From the NCBI RefSeq assembly GCF_014647755.1, contig NZ_BMPU01000001.1:124001-188000 (forward strand): 64,000 bases of DNA. The letters run 5' to 3'. The stretch is from Porphyromonas pasteri (GTDB lineage Bacteria > Bacteroidota > Bacteroidia > Bacteroidales > Porphyromonadaceae). Position 1 is the stretch's first letter. Every line of letters starts with the position of its first letter. The notes below the pieces were generated by a model that was not told the origin of the DNA, did not search any database, and worked only from the letters and a program-made list of their open reading frames with translations. A program made the position numbers and the translations under genes. This document shows positions 48,064-58,000 of the stretch, piece after piece.

Positions 48064-48140
48064 GCTCCTCTTACCGTAGTTGCGGTATATTCCAGATAAA
48101 AGCCGTTTCTTTGTGGTATCATTGACTATCTGACCACTAA

Positions 48141-48869
48141 GTGAATTTAATCATCGATCAGGGAAACTCGGTCTGCAAAGTGGCCGTGGCGGATGGAGGT
48201 GAGCTCATCGCCCACTACTCCTTCCCTCAAGTTTCCCTACGAGAAGCTGGGGTCATCTTATCCGATCACCCAGCCCTGCAGGCGGCGATCTATAGCTCTG
48301 TCGCAGCTGTCGACAAGATGCTACTCAGCCTGCTCGCTGAGCGTATCCCCACCGTGCTGCAGGTCGACGAGCATATCGCCGTACCTGTAAGCGTGGCTTA
48401 CGACCGCAAGCGCCTCGGTAGCGACCGTATCGCAGCTGTCGTCGGGGCACATGCTCTGGCACCCGAGGGTGTCAGCCTCTTGGTCATAGACCTGGGGACG
48501 GCGATCACCTATGAGCAGATCACCCCTAAGGGGGAATATACCGGGGGGAATATCTCCCCAGGGCTCTATACCCGACTCAAGGCGCTGAATCACTTCACCT
48601 CGCGCCTACCGTTGATCCACGAGATCACGCCTCCCGTACGAGACTTCGGGCAGACAACCTCCGAAGCCATCACCGCGGGCGTGCTCCGTGGGCTCATCTA
48701 TGAGATCAAGGGATATATAGATGAAGCTAAGGCGTCAGACCCTAATGTCAAGGTCTACGTCACAGGGGGTGATGCTCCTCTCATCGAGCAGTACCTCCCC
48801 GAAGGGGTATGCGTGGAGCCCGACCTCGTCCTCTATGGACTGAATAAGATACTGGAGTACAACAGATGA
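48141..48869 (+). CDS. coaX: Type III pantothenate kinase
   Basis: A 242-residue ASKHA kinase for the first step of coenzyme A synthesis. NLIIDQGNSVCKVAV (P-loop-like phosphate 1 motif), YDRKRLGSDRIAAVVGAHAL and VIDLGTAITYEQI are the CoaX signatures. It starts with GTG. Its end overlaps the next gene by 4 bp, so the two are co-translated. Confidence 0.94.
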   Translation: MNLIIDQGNSVCKVAVADGGELIAHYSFPQVSLREAGVILSDHPALQAAIYSSVAAVDKMLLSLLAERIPTVLQVDEHIAVPVSVAYDRKRLGSDRIAAVVGAHALAPEGVSLLVIDLGTAITYEQITPKGEYTGGNISPGLYTRLKALNHFTSRLPLIHEITPPVRDFGQTTSEAITAGVLRGLIYEIKGYIDEAKASDPNVKVYVTGGDAPLIEQYLPEGVCVEPDLVLYGLNKILEYNR

Positions 48870-50173
48870 TAAAGCAGAAGAAGATCCTCAGCTACCTCCT
48901 CTCCGCAGGACTACTTACAGCTGGGACAGCAGGCGCCCTTAGCGCCCAGAGCAACTCAGACCGCTCGCCCTATAGTCGCTTCGGCTATGGGACACTCGGT
49001 ATGCGCCAGACGGCTACGACGCGAGCTCTCGGGGGTATCGGTGCGGGTCTGCGTGACGGTCTCGTCGTCAACCCCGCTAACCCTGCCTCCTATACCGCTG
49101 TCGACTCCATGACCTTCATCATGGATCTGGCCGTGTCGCTGCGTGGATCTCACCTCGCTGAAGGCGGGAATCGTGATAGCCGTGTCTTGGGTAACCTTGA
49201 TTACGCTACGATCCTCTTCCCCGTGAGCCGTCATATCGCGGTCAGTGCAGGGATCACTCCCTTCTCGACCGTGGGCTATCGCTTCGGTAGCCTCGAGAAG
49301 CTCCAGGGAGATAGCCAGAATAACTATCAACGTACCTATCTGGGACAGGGTGGCTTTAGTGACCTTTACCTCGGTGTAGCAGGGCGTATCGGAGGCTTCT
49401 CCCTTGGGGTGAATGGCTCCTATGTCTTCGGCTATACGACGCAGGAGCGTCAGGTATATATCGGGTCAGATGGTGCATCTAACCCCTTCTACCGCACGCA
49501 GCTCCAGCTCAAGGGCTTCAAGGCTGATATCGGTGCGCAGTACCAGCTGGATCTGGATCAGAAGAAGGGACGTAGCCTCGTCGTGGGTGCTACGTTCGCC
49601 CCTGAGATCAAGCTCCGCTCGACGCTCATCGATCAGCACTTCCTCAGTGCCGAGAATTCCAGCCAGCTTGTGCCCGAGTCCTCAGATACGATCACCTCAC
49701 GTAGCCTCCACCATGTGCCTATGAGCTACTCGGTCGGTGCTACCTATCGCCATAGCGAGAGCCTCCTCGTCGGAGTGGGCTTCACCTATATGCAGTGGGC
49801 TAAGGCTACGGGCCTTGCTCAGGATGGTGCTGCACCTCGCAATCACTATCGTGTAGGCCTTGGTGCCGAGTGGATCCCCGATCCTCGTGGTCGTGGACTC
49901 TTCTCTCGCTCCCGCTATCGCTTTGGTCTGAGTGGGGCTAACTCCTATATGCTCGTCCCAACCTCCACGGGTGAGCAGAAGGGCTACAATGAACTCTCCG
50001 CATCGGTCGGTATCGGTATGCCGCTCATCGACCGTCGTTCGCTCGTCAATATTACCGTAGACTATAAGTACCTCACTCCTCAGGCCACCGGTATGGTGCG
50101 TGAGCACTCACTTGGCCTCACTGTGGGGATTCTCTTCAATGAGAACTGGTTCCGCAAGGCACGTATCAACTAA
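48866..50173 (+). CDS. Outer-membrane beta-barrel protein
   Basis: A 435-residue protein with a signal peptide (LLTAGTAGALSAQ). SPYSRFGYGTLGMRQTATTRALGG and the repeating amphipathic strands to VGILFNENW are typical of a Bacteroidota FadL/PorV-like barrel commonly encoded next to coaX. Substrate unknown. The start codon lies inside the coaX stop. Confidence 0.82.
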   Translation: MIKQKKILSYLLSAGLLTAGTAGALSAQSNSDRSPYSRFGYGTLGMRQTATTRALGGIGAGLRDGLVVNPANPASYTAVDSMTFIMDLAVSLRGSHLAEGGNRDSRVLGNLDYATILFPVSRHIAVSAGITPFSTVGYRFGSLEKLQGDSQNNYQRTYLGQGGFSDLYLGVAGRIGGFSLGVNGSYVFGYTTQERQVYIGSDGASNPFYRTQLQLKGFKADIGAQYQLDLDQKKGRSLVVGATFAPEIKLRSTLIDQHFLSAENSSQLVPESSDTITSRSLHHVPMSYSVGATYRHSESLLVGVGFTYMQWAKATGLAQDGAAPRNHYRVGLGAEWIPDPRGRGLFSRSRYRFGLSGANSYMLVPTSTGEQKGYNELSASVGIGMPLIDRRSLVNITVDYKYLTPQATGMVREHSLGLTVGILFNENWFRKARIN

Positions 50174-50269
50174 GTTATATAGCCTTGCCATGGACTATCC
50201 GCCGCTCTATATGGTGGAGGTCTACGGCCGACTATGCGCTAATCATTTACACACTAAAGACAAGAGACA

Positions 50270-51616
50270 ATGAAACTGAACAGAATGATCCTGGTAGCAG
50301 CTCTCGGACTTCTCTCGACGGCTGCTTATGCCCAGACGGGTAGAGCTACAGGTACTCCTTTTGGCTCAGGTGAAGACAGCATCCGCTGCCGCCAAAGTAT
50401 CAGCCTGCTGACCAGCTTTGGTAAGACGGCGAACTATGCCGACGCCTATGAGCATTGGCAGAAGGCGTACGACAACTGCCCCGCAGCATCTAAGAATATA
50501 TACATCATCGGTGCTAAGATCCTTCACTGGAAGCTTGGTCAGGCCAAGACTGCCGACGAGAAGAAGAAGATCCTCAATCAGCTGATGAAGCTCTATGACG
50601 ATCGCATCACTTACTTCGGTGACGATGCTAAGGTCGGTACGCCTCAGATCCTGGCTGATAAGATCGAGGACTACAAGACGATCGCAGGTGCTGATGCTGA
50701 CTTCACGCAGGTCTATGAGTGGGCTAAGCCTGCCGTAGAGCGCTACAAGGCTGAGTCTCCTATCCAGCTGCTCTATTACTATACCTTCGGTTCACGTCTC
50801 ATCGCTTCTAAGGATGAGTCGAAGATCGACCAGTACATCAACGAGTATACGCAGGCTGCTGAGTACGCAGATGCTATCCTCGCTGCTGCTGAGACGGACG
50901 AAGCTAAGAAGGTCATCGAGACGTACAAGAATCAGATGGACACGGAGTTCGCTCAGAGCGGTCTGGCCAGCTGTGACAAGCTCGAGAAGACCTATACGGT
51001 AGAGAAGATCGATCAGCATAAGACGGATAAGGCCTTCCTGCAGAATGTCCTCGCGCTCTTCCAGCGTGCAGGCTGCGATGGCAATGCTTCTGTACGTGCC
51101 GGTCGCTACCTCTTCGATATCGAGCCTTCGGTCACGGCAGCTATGGGTATCGCTGGTGAAGCTATCCGCGATAAGCGCTACGCTGAGGCTACGGAGTTCC
51201 TCAACAAGGCTATTGACCTGGCTAAGAACTCTTCTGACCGCCTCAAGTGCTACGAAGCACTCTTCCAGATCGCTCAGGTACAGCGCAACAGCAGTGCAGC
51301 TATCTCTTACGGGAACAAGATCCTCGCTGAGAATCCGCGCAATGGTCGCGTACTGCTCTACCTCGCTGAGCTCTCCGCTGGTAATGCTTCTCGCTACTAT
51401 CCCGATGACAAGATCAAGCAGCGCTGCTACTACTATCTCGTCATCAATAAGCTCCGCCATGCTGCCAGCGTAGATCCCTCGGTCTCTGCTCAGGCTAACC
51501 GCGCTATCGCCAACTACTCTCGCTACCTCCCCTCTGCACAGGAGATCTTTATGCACCCCGATATCAAGAAGGGGTCTACGGTTAGCTTCGGTGGCGAAAG
51601 TGTCGTCATCCCCTAA
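50270..51616 (+). CDS. Periplasmic TPR-repeat protein
   Basis: A 448-residue protein with a signal peptide (MKLNRMILVAALGLLSTAAYAQ). It is almost entirely helical with several TPR-like units (ADAYEHWQKAYDNCPAASKN; RYAEATEFLNKAIDLAKNSSDR; AAISYGNKILAENPRNGRVLLYLAEL). It probably serves as a protein-protein scaffold at the envelope. It follows the barrel protein by 96 bp and precedes the LptC gene. Confidence 0.8.
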   Translation: MKLNRMILVAALGLLSTAAYAQTGRATGTPFGSGEDSIRCRQSISLLTSFGKTANYADAYEHWQKAYDNCPAASKNIYIIGAKILHWKLGQAKTADEKKKILNQLMKLYDDRITYFGDDAKVGTPQILADKIEDYKTIAGADADFTQVYEWAKPAVERYKAESPIQLLYYYTFGSRLIASKDESKIDQYINEYTQAAEYADAILAAAETDEAKKVIETYKNQMDTEFAQSGLASCDKLEKTYTVEKIDQHKTDKAFLQNVLALFQRAGCDGNASVRAGRYLFDIEPSVTAAMGIAGEAIRDKRYAEATEFLNKAIDLAKNSSDRLKCYEALFQIAQVQRNSSAAISYGNKILAENPRNGRVLLYLAELSAGNASRYYPDDKIKQRCYYYLVINKLRHAASVDPSVSAQANRAIANYSRYLPSAQEIFMHPDIKKGSTVSFGGESVVIP

Positions 51617-51676
51617 TCTACATAGCTCGCTCTATGTCTGATCTCCCTTCGCACTTAGGTGCAAGAGAGAGGGAAG

Positions 51677-51721
51677 AAGCCCTCCGCCGTCTGGATACTC
51701 CATCCAGACAGCGGGGGACTT
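51677..51721 (+). terminator. Hairpin between the TPR gene and lptC
   Basis: Two 20-nt arms (51677-51696, 51702-51721) pair at 17 of 20 positions, the inner 8 (GTCTGGAT/ATCCAGAC) perfectly, around loop ACTCC. It begins 61 bp beyond the TPR stop and overlaps the extra codons of the long lptC frame. Confidence 0.6.
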
Positions 51722-51741
51722 CTCGTTCGTATCCCTTCGCC

Positions 51742-52344
51742 ATGCTCTTTGTCTTCTGCACGCTCTTCCTTTCGCTGGGGGCATGCAGCAAGAAGAAGGT
51801 CGAGGTGAAGAATCTGGCGGTCAATCCCGACTCGCTCTATACAGCTCGTATGGTAGCGCTCAATACGCTCATCTCGGACTCTGGACTCATCCGCTATCGT
51901 ATGACCGCTCCCGAGCTTCTGATCTATGAACGTAATGACCGCAATGAGTGGGTCTTCCCACGTGGTCTTGTCCTACGACCCTATGACCTCAAGAGCGGTA
52001 GTCAGGTCTTCATCAAGGCAGACTCCGCTATCCGCCGACCGCTCAAGGAAGAGTGGGAGCTCATCGGTCACGTCCTTGTCCAGGGCCCTGATGGGCAGCG
52101 TCTCAAGACGAAGCGTCTCTTCTGGCTTCGTGCAGAGAAGCGTCTCTATTCGGATGATACGACTTACTTCCTCACCCAAGGCAAGGAGCTTCGTGGCTCC
52201 CACTTCAATGCCAAGGACGATCTCAGCTGGTATGAGATCTACGACAACAAGGGCGCCTTTGACTACGACGAGAATAAGGCGACCTCACCTACTGCACCTG
52301 CAGCCCCACGGGCCGATACGCTGAAGCAAGCTCCCCGTCTCTAA
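51742..52344 (+). CDS. lptC: LPS export lipoprotein LptC
   Basis: A 200-residue lipoprotein (lipobox SLGAC, Cys15) with the LptC/DUF1239 beta-jellyroll (VNPDSLYTARMVALNTLISDSGLIRYRMTAPELL; LRAEKRLYSDDTTYFLTQGKELRGSHF). It would pass lipopolysaccharide from LptBFG to LptA. A longer frame opens at 51634, but its extra 36 codons run through a hairpin and lack a signal sequence, so the start at 51742 is preferred; the longer protein cannot be excluded. Confidence 0.85.
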   Translation: MLFVFCTLFLSLGACSKKKVEVKNLAVNPDSLYTARMVALNTLISDSGLIRYRMTAPELLIYERNDRNEWVFPRGLVLRPYDLKSGSQVFIKADSAIRRPLKEEWELIGHVLVQGPDGQRLKTKRLFWLRAEKRLYSDDTTYFLTQGKELRGSHFNAKDDLSWYEIYDNKGAFDYDENKATSPTAPAAPRADTLKQAPRL

Positions 52345-52374
52345 GCTCTTCGGCGCAGTGTGCTCTCACCATCG

Positions 52375-53631
52375 ATGATGATTTACCTCTATATATTCCT
52401 CAGCCTAATTGCTTCGGCCTTCTTCTCGGGTATGGAGATCGCCTTCCTCTCTTCGGATAAGCTCCGTCTCGAGCTTGACCGAAGCCGTGGTGGTGTGTCG
52501 GCTCGGATCTTAGGCGTCTTCTACTCGCGTCCTGACCACTTCATCACGACGATGCTCCTGGGGAACAATGTTGCCCTCGTCATCTATGGTCTCTTGACTG
52601 CTGTACTGATGGAGCCTTGGCTCAAGAGTCTCTTGGGCGAGAATGACGTGCTGATTCTCTTGGCGCAGTCGGTCATCAGTACGCTACTGATCCTTTTCGT
52701 CGGGGAATTCCTCCCGAAGGTTACCTTCCGTGCTAACCCCAACCGCACGATGCGCTTCTTCGCTGGGATCCTCTTCCTCGTCTATGTCCTGCTCTATCCC
52801 TTTGCTTGGATCATCGGGCTCATCACGCGTGCGATCCTCTTCCTCGCTGGGCAGCGTACCTCAAGTGTGGCTATTCGCCCGCAGCTCTCTTCACTGGACC
52901 TCGAGTACTACCTTACCCATAGCTCGGACGATGGTCAGGCCTCGGGCATCGAGACGGAGGTAAAGATCATACAGAATGCGATCTCCTTCTCGGGGCTTCA
53001 GGTGCGTGATTGCCTCCTGCCTCGTAATGAGATCGTCGGGGCAAGCATTGACTCGACGCGTGCACATCTTGAGGAGCTCTTCATCCGCACGGGCCTCTCA
53101 AAGCTCATCGTCTATAAGGAGAATATCGACGAAGTCGTCGGCTACATCCATTCGAGCGAAATGTTTCGAGGTGACGACTGGCAGAAGCGTATCGTCTCAG
53201 CCCTCTTCGTCCCTGAGAGCATGCAAGCCAGCACGCTGATGCGCCTCTTGATGCAGAAAAAGAAGAGTATCGCAGTCGTCATCGATGAGCTTGGCGGTAC
53301 GGCAGGTATGGTGACGCTTGAGGATATCGTCGAGGAGCTCTTCGGTGATATCGAGGATGAGCATGACCGCCAGAAGCGTGTCGCTAAGCGCCTTGATGAC
53401 CGTACCTTCGTCTTCAGCGGGCGTATGGAGATCGATGATATCAACGAGAAGTTTGGTCTGACACTCCCCGAGGATGAGGACTTCATGACTATCGCTGGCT
53501 ACATCTTGTACCACCATCCCAGCATCCCTTCGCAGGGGCAGATCCTTGAGATCGGAGACCTGCGCTTTGAGATTCTTCGCTCGACATCGACGAAGATCGT
53601 CTTGGTCAAGATGACCCTCCCCGAGGCATAG
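52375..53631 (+). CDS. GldE/CorC-like membrane protein (CNNM, CBS domains)
   Basis: A 418-residue protein from Met at 52375 (52378 equally possible; the GTG at 52360 is less likely). An N-terminal CNNM/DUF21 membrane domain of about four helices (LIASAFFSGMEIAFLSSDKLRLELDR; TMLLGNNVALVIYGLL) precedes two CBS domains (about 195-325) and a CorC/HlyC C-terminal domain (FVFSGRMEIDDINEKFGL). Relatives are Mg/Co efflux proteins; in Bacteroidota many are called GldE. It ends the coaX-lptC cluster. Confidence 0.85.
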   Translation: MMIYLYIFLSLIASAFFSGMEIAFLSSDKLRLELDRSRGGVSARILGVFYSRPDHFITTMLLGNNVALVIYGLLTAVLMEPWLKSLLGENDVLILLAQSVISTLLILFVGEFLPKVTFRANPNRTMRFFAGILFLVYVLLYPFAWIIGLITRAILFLAGQRTSSVAIRPQLSSLDLEYYLTHSSDDGQASGIETEVKIIQNAISFSGLQVRDCLLPRNEIVGASIDSTRAHLEELFIRTGLSKLIVYKENIDEVVGYIHSSEMFRGDDWQKRIVSALFVPESMQASTLMRLLMQKKKSIAVVIDELGGTAGMVTLEDIVEELFGDIEDEHDRQKRVAKRLDDRTFVFSGRMEIDDINEKFGLTLPEDEDFMTIAGYILYHHPSIPSQGQILEIGDLRFEILRSTSTKIVLVKMTLPEA

Positions 53632-53654
53632 TGCCTCCCTTCCTTCGCAAGGGT

Positions 53655-53705
53655 AAGCCATCACCCTACCGCTCACATGATCCTGTGGCGGTAGGGTGAT
53701 GGCTT
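53655..53705 (+). terminator. Intrinsic terminator
   Basis: A perfect 17-bp stem (AAGCCATCACCCTACCG and complement) plus inner CACA/TGTG pairs, followed by TTATTATT; 23 bp after the GldE-like stop. Confidence 0.9.
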
Positions 53706-53773
53706 TTATTATTGACTGCTTGAGGGGGCGATCAATGCATTCTTATTGAGGTCGTATTGTATGGGGTGGTGGA

Positions 53774-54071
53774 AGCTATATAGCTCTTCGTGTATTCCTA
53801 CATAGCTTTGCGAGCGTTCCTATATAGGATTGAGACGATTCCTACATAGCTTTGCGAGCGTTCCTATATAGGATTGAGACGATTCCTATATAGCTTTGCG
53901 AGTGTTTCTATATAGGATTGAGTTGATTCCTATATAGCTTTGCGCGCGTTTCTATATAGGATTGAGTTGATTCCTATATAGCTTCGTGATCATTCCTATA
54001 TAGGTCTACTTACATTCTTATATAGGTCTGCGGACGCTCCTATAAGCGAGTGCGCATTCTTATATGAGTCA
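53774..54071. repeat. Palindromic 22-bp array 6 (TATATA core), 14 units
   Basis: Fourteen tandem units of 22 bp start about every 22 bp from 53774 to 54060. GCTTTGC-type and GGATTGA-type units alternate, so a 44-bp dimer (TTCCTATATAGCTTTGCG joined to a unit with CTATATAGGATTGAG) repeats five times with few changes before degrading at the right end. No core element is present. Positions 54072-54252 show no gene. Confidence 0.95.
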
Positions 54072-54252
54072 TCGTGCGGATCCGTATCAATAAAGCGGCT
54101 GTCTATCGGTTGACTTTGTCTGATCCTCGGAGCTCTATGCCCTCAGTCTGTAGCGAGGAATAGGGCCTTTCTGCAGAAGGGGTATGCCTCCTTCTCAGCT
54201 GGGCTGGGACTATCTTAGCCTGCAACTTGCCCAATATTATGCAGTCTGAGAA

Positions 54253-54283
54253 GTTGTGGTATTGATGGAAATCACTATCTTTG
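54253..54283 (+). promoter_or_regulatory. Bacteroidota promoter of the acidic protein gene
   Basis: GTTG (54253-54256), 19 nt, then TATCTTTG (54276-54283), 42 bp before the ATG. Confidence 0.75.
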
Positions 54284-54324
54284 CCAAGTAATCGATTTAT
54301 TTATAATCAAACTACAGTCAAAAA

Positions 54325-54936
54325 ATGATGGACCTTTTTAAGAAGCTTCAGGGGCTTTTCGGGGGAGATAACTCTGCCGAAGCTATCGAGAAGCAGATGC
54401 AGAAGATGCAGGAGCAGATGCAAGCTGCTTTCGGTGGTGAAGAGACCAAGCGCGGCTGGCAGCCCGATGAAGGCGTCTACTATGCCAAGGGTGAGTACGA
54501 CAATGCCGTCGAGTACAACAACGAGCTCATTTGCCTTTCCAACTATGGTCTCGACCAGATGGCGAAGATGAATGATGCGATGGATGCCAAGGATTACAAC
54601 CGCGCTGAGTGGGTTCGCCTGGAGTGGATCGAAGATCTCAAGGGCTTGAGAGAGCAGGCTGCTGCGCTCGGTGCCTATGATGGTGATGACCGTATGCTCA
54701 AGGCGCTCTATAAAGTCTTCGATGGCTGGGAAGCTCTGATGAAGGATGGCTACAAGACCCTCATCAAGATGCGTCTTGATGGTCTCCGTGGTACGCCTGA
54801 AGAACAGGCACAGCTCAAGAAGAATAATACCATCTTGGTGCGTCTCATCGACAACCTCAATGATGCGAGCGAGGAGTTCCTCGATGCTCACGGTGTCGGT
54901 GACTACGACTATGATGACGATGACGACGAGGATTAA
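54325..54936 (+). CDS. Acidic helical protein of unknown function
   Basis: A 203-residue cytoplasmic protein with no signal peptide or membrane segment. It starts MDLFKKLQGLFGG, followed by a predicted coiled coil (IEKQMQKMQEQMQAAF), a helical middle (NNELICLSNYGLDQMAKM) and a very acidic tail (DYDYDDDDDED). I do not recognise a family. It has its own promoter and terminator. The second Met at 54328 is an equally good start. Confidence 0.75.
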   Translation: MMDLFKKLQGLFGGDNSAEAIEKQMQKMQEQMQAAFGGEETKRGWQPDEGVYYAKGEYDNAVEYNNELICLSNYGLDQMAKMNDAMDAKDYNRAEWVRLEWIEDLKGLREQAAALGAYDGDDRMLKALYKVFDGWEALMKDGYKTLIKMRLDGLRGTPEEQAQLKKNNTILVRLIDNLNDASEEFLDAHGVGDYDYDDDDDED

Positions 54937-54977
54937 TCGTCGCTGAGCCACACGCTCACTTCCCCACTTTACGATAT

Positions 54978-55029
54978 AAGAGCAGCCTACTGCATCCCCT
55001 CACTGAGGGCTGTGCAGTAGGCTGCTCTT
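54978..55029. terminator. Bidirectional terminator
   Basis: A perfect 17-bp stem (AAGAGCAGCCTACTGCA and complement), with TTCTTGT after it on plus and TTATATCG on minus, between two convergent genes. Confidence 0.85.
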
Positions 55030-55049
55030 CTTGTATCAAGGATAGATGG

Positions 55050-58000
55050 CTACCCCTTCACTTGTAGAATCTTGGGCGCTGGCTCATGGAGGTAGCAGAG
55101 ATAGCCCGAGACTTTGGCGTAGCCCATCTGGCGAAGAAGCTCCATATACTCACGGACCTGGCGGTGGTGAGCCTTACGCTCCTCACCTGACTTGTAGTCT
55201 ACGACCTCAATATGGCTGTCGGGGTAGAAGATCACACGGTCGGGACGGCGGCTGGTCTCCAGCTCTCCACCGATGATCGCGCGCTCGTTGAAGATCTTCC
55301 CTGTGCCATCGAACCATCGGGCTGCTTCGGGGTGCTCTACGACAGCACGGAGCTGGGTGGAGAGTTCCTCTGCATGCTCTGCCTTGATGTATCCATGATG
55401 TACGGCCTCGCTGATGGCAGGTGCTACATCGCTTGCGGTCTCGATCTCGGAGAGAATGAGGTGCAGAGTACGCCCATAGGCACGCTGGCTATCCTCAGAG
55501 AAGTACTCGAGTCCCTCGCGAAGGATGGCTAAGCGCTTGTCAATAGGGTAGGAGCTTAGTGCACCTACATGCAGTGCCGTAGCGCTATCCTCTTCGGAGG
55601 TGGAGTGCTTCTTCTTTGGTGCAGAAGTACTGTCACCTATGGGATCCTCCTTCGTCGTCTGATGAGCGGGGAGGATCTCATGGAGAGCCTTGTCTTCTTC
55701 TACGGAGGCCAGGAAGAGGTCTTCTATCTTGGAGATCTTCTCCTCAGATGCTTCTTTCTTCTTTGACTTCTTCTTCCCAGACTCCTCTTCCTGTCCCTTC
55801 TGGGCTTCCTCTCGGATCCAGATATGCAGCTCCTGCTTGGGGCGCGTGGTGGCGACATAGAGGAGGTTGAGCGAGTCCATCATATTCTTAAGCTTCTCCT
55901 CAAAGTAGGGCTCTGCGAAGTAGCTCATCTGTAGGGTAGTGGTGTACTTCAGAGGGACGCTCGTCACGTTCGTTGCGGTAAGCTCTTCGGTCTCGCTGAT
56001 ATGGGGGGGGATGGGGCACCATAGGATATTCTCCTTATTGGCGCTCAAAGCTTCATCCAGCTGCCAGCTGATGTCGGGGAGTAGGACGACGGGGAAGCCG
56101 AGCCCCTTGGACTTATGGATGGTCATCAGGGTGATAGCATCCTCGGCTGAGTTGTTGACGATGCTCTGCAGATGGCCTTTGTCTTGCCAGTACTGGAGGA
56201 AGGTCGAGATATCTGCAGCCTCCTCTTGCTCCCAGCTATAGAGCATGTCGAGGAGCTTGACGAGGTAGGCGCCTTCGCTCTCGGGGAAGAGCTTGCCATA
56301 GCGTGAGTTGATGATCTCGACGACTTCGTAGAGCCCTTGACGTCCGAAGTCACGCAGCTCTTGTAGCTCTGCGTCAGATAGGTCTTCTTCCGCTTGCCCC
56401 GAGAGGGCAAGGACTTGGTGATAGGCTTCTTGGAGGACTGCTAAGCGTAGCGGGATACTGGTATCCGCCAGATAGCTGAGGGCTGCGATGATGAAGCGTA
56501 CGGAGTATGCGCGATCGACGTGTAGAGCTTCCTCTGAGAGGAAGGGTAGGGAGTAGCCCTCCAGCACTTCCTCGGGAGCGTTGAGGAGTGTCTCCGCCAC
56601 ACTGGCTGCATGCGCCTTCGTGCGAACGAGGATAGCGATGTCAGAGCAGCGATAGCCTCGCTTGAGTAGATCGACGAGGACAAGCGGGAGTTGATCTAAG
56701 GCACCGCTGGGTACTTCCTCTTCGGTGTCTGAAGTCTCTTCGCTGTCCTCTCCCTCTGTGGTGCTATCATCCTTCTTTTTGGGGGGAGCATAGCGATGGA
56801 GTACGACTTGCCCGAGACCTCGCTGTTGCTTTGGCTTAGGAGTATTCTGCACCACGTCTTCATAGGCCTTGAGGAGGATGTTGAGCTCTGCATCCAGTCG
56901 GCTCTTGACTTCCTCTTGCCCTTCGGGGAAGCCGTAGCCCCTGACCTCGCTCCAGAGTGAATCGAAGACACTGCGGATGAGTGAGCAGAGCTGTGGATAG
57001 AGGGCGTTGTTGAAGTCTACGATCTCGGGGACACTACGCCAGTTGTCCTCAAGGTTTTTGCGCTCAGCAGAAGATGTAAAGTCCTTGGTGAGCTGCGTGG
57101 TCAGTAGGGTGCTGTCGGAGTTGCGGAAGCGGTAGATACTCTGCTTGGCATCACCGACGATGAGGCAGTCCTGGCCTTGGCTCTGGGCATTATCAAGAAG
57201 AGGCTTGAAGTTCTCATACTGCATACGACTCGTGTCCTGGAACTCGTCGATCATGTGATGCTCGATGCGCGCCCCGATCTTCTCGTAGAGGAAGGGCGCA
57301 TCATTATTGTCCTTCAGTAGCGCTTGGATGAGCGAAGGTGCATCAGAGATGAGCATAAGTTTGCCCTCTCGCTTGAGCTCTTGTAGGGCATTGTCGATGT
57401 CGATCAGTATGCCATAGAGCCCCGCATATCGATTGATCTGCTGGGCCGTGACGTAGATGGGGAGCTGCTGGAAGTTGTAGTCGCTGAAGGCTTTGAGGGC
57501 ATCATAGATACTGCTGAGATGGGGCTCGATCTGCTCACGGATAGAGTGTTTGCCTTTACTTCCTACTAGCTTAGCCAGCCTCGTTTCTGTGTCTGTAGCA
57601 GCAAGGAACCCTTGTAGGTAGGAGCGCTCTGCAAGAGGTACTCCGTCTATGGTAAAAGCTCCTTGCACTCTTTGACAGGCATAAGTCGCTCCAAAGACTC
57701 CAGACCTCTTGTTGCTTAAATCTTCTATTGCTACCCCAGACCGCGCCAGTGTATTGAGTGCTCTTTCAGCAAGGGCGCTGAGCGCTTCCCTCTTATCCTT
57801 GATGATCTTACGAGCTGCTTCACGTAGCTTCTTGACCTGCGCTTGGGAGGGGAATTCCTTGCCCGCACGTAGCTGCTTGACTGCTTCGTTCTCGAGCTGC
57901 TTGGCGAACTTGCTGAGCTGGTCTTCGATATTGTAGCCCTTGCCATCTTCGATCGCCTCGGTGGTTAGCTCACTAAGCCAAGCCTCAATCTCCTTGTCGC

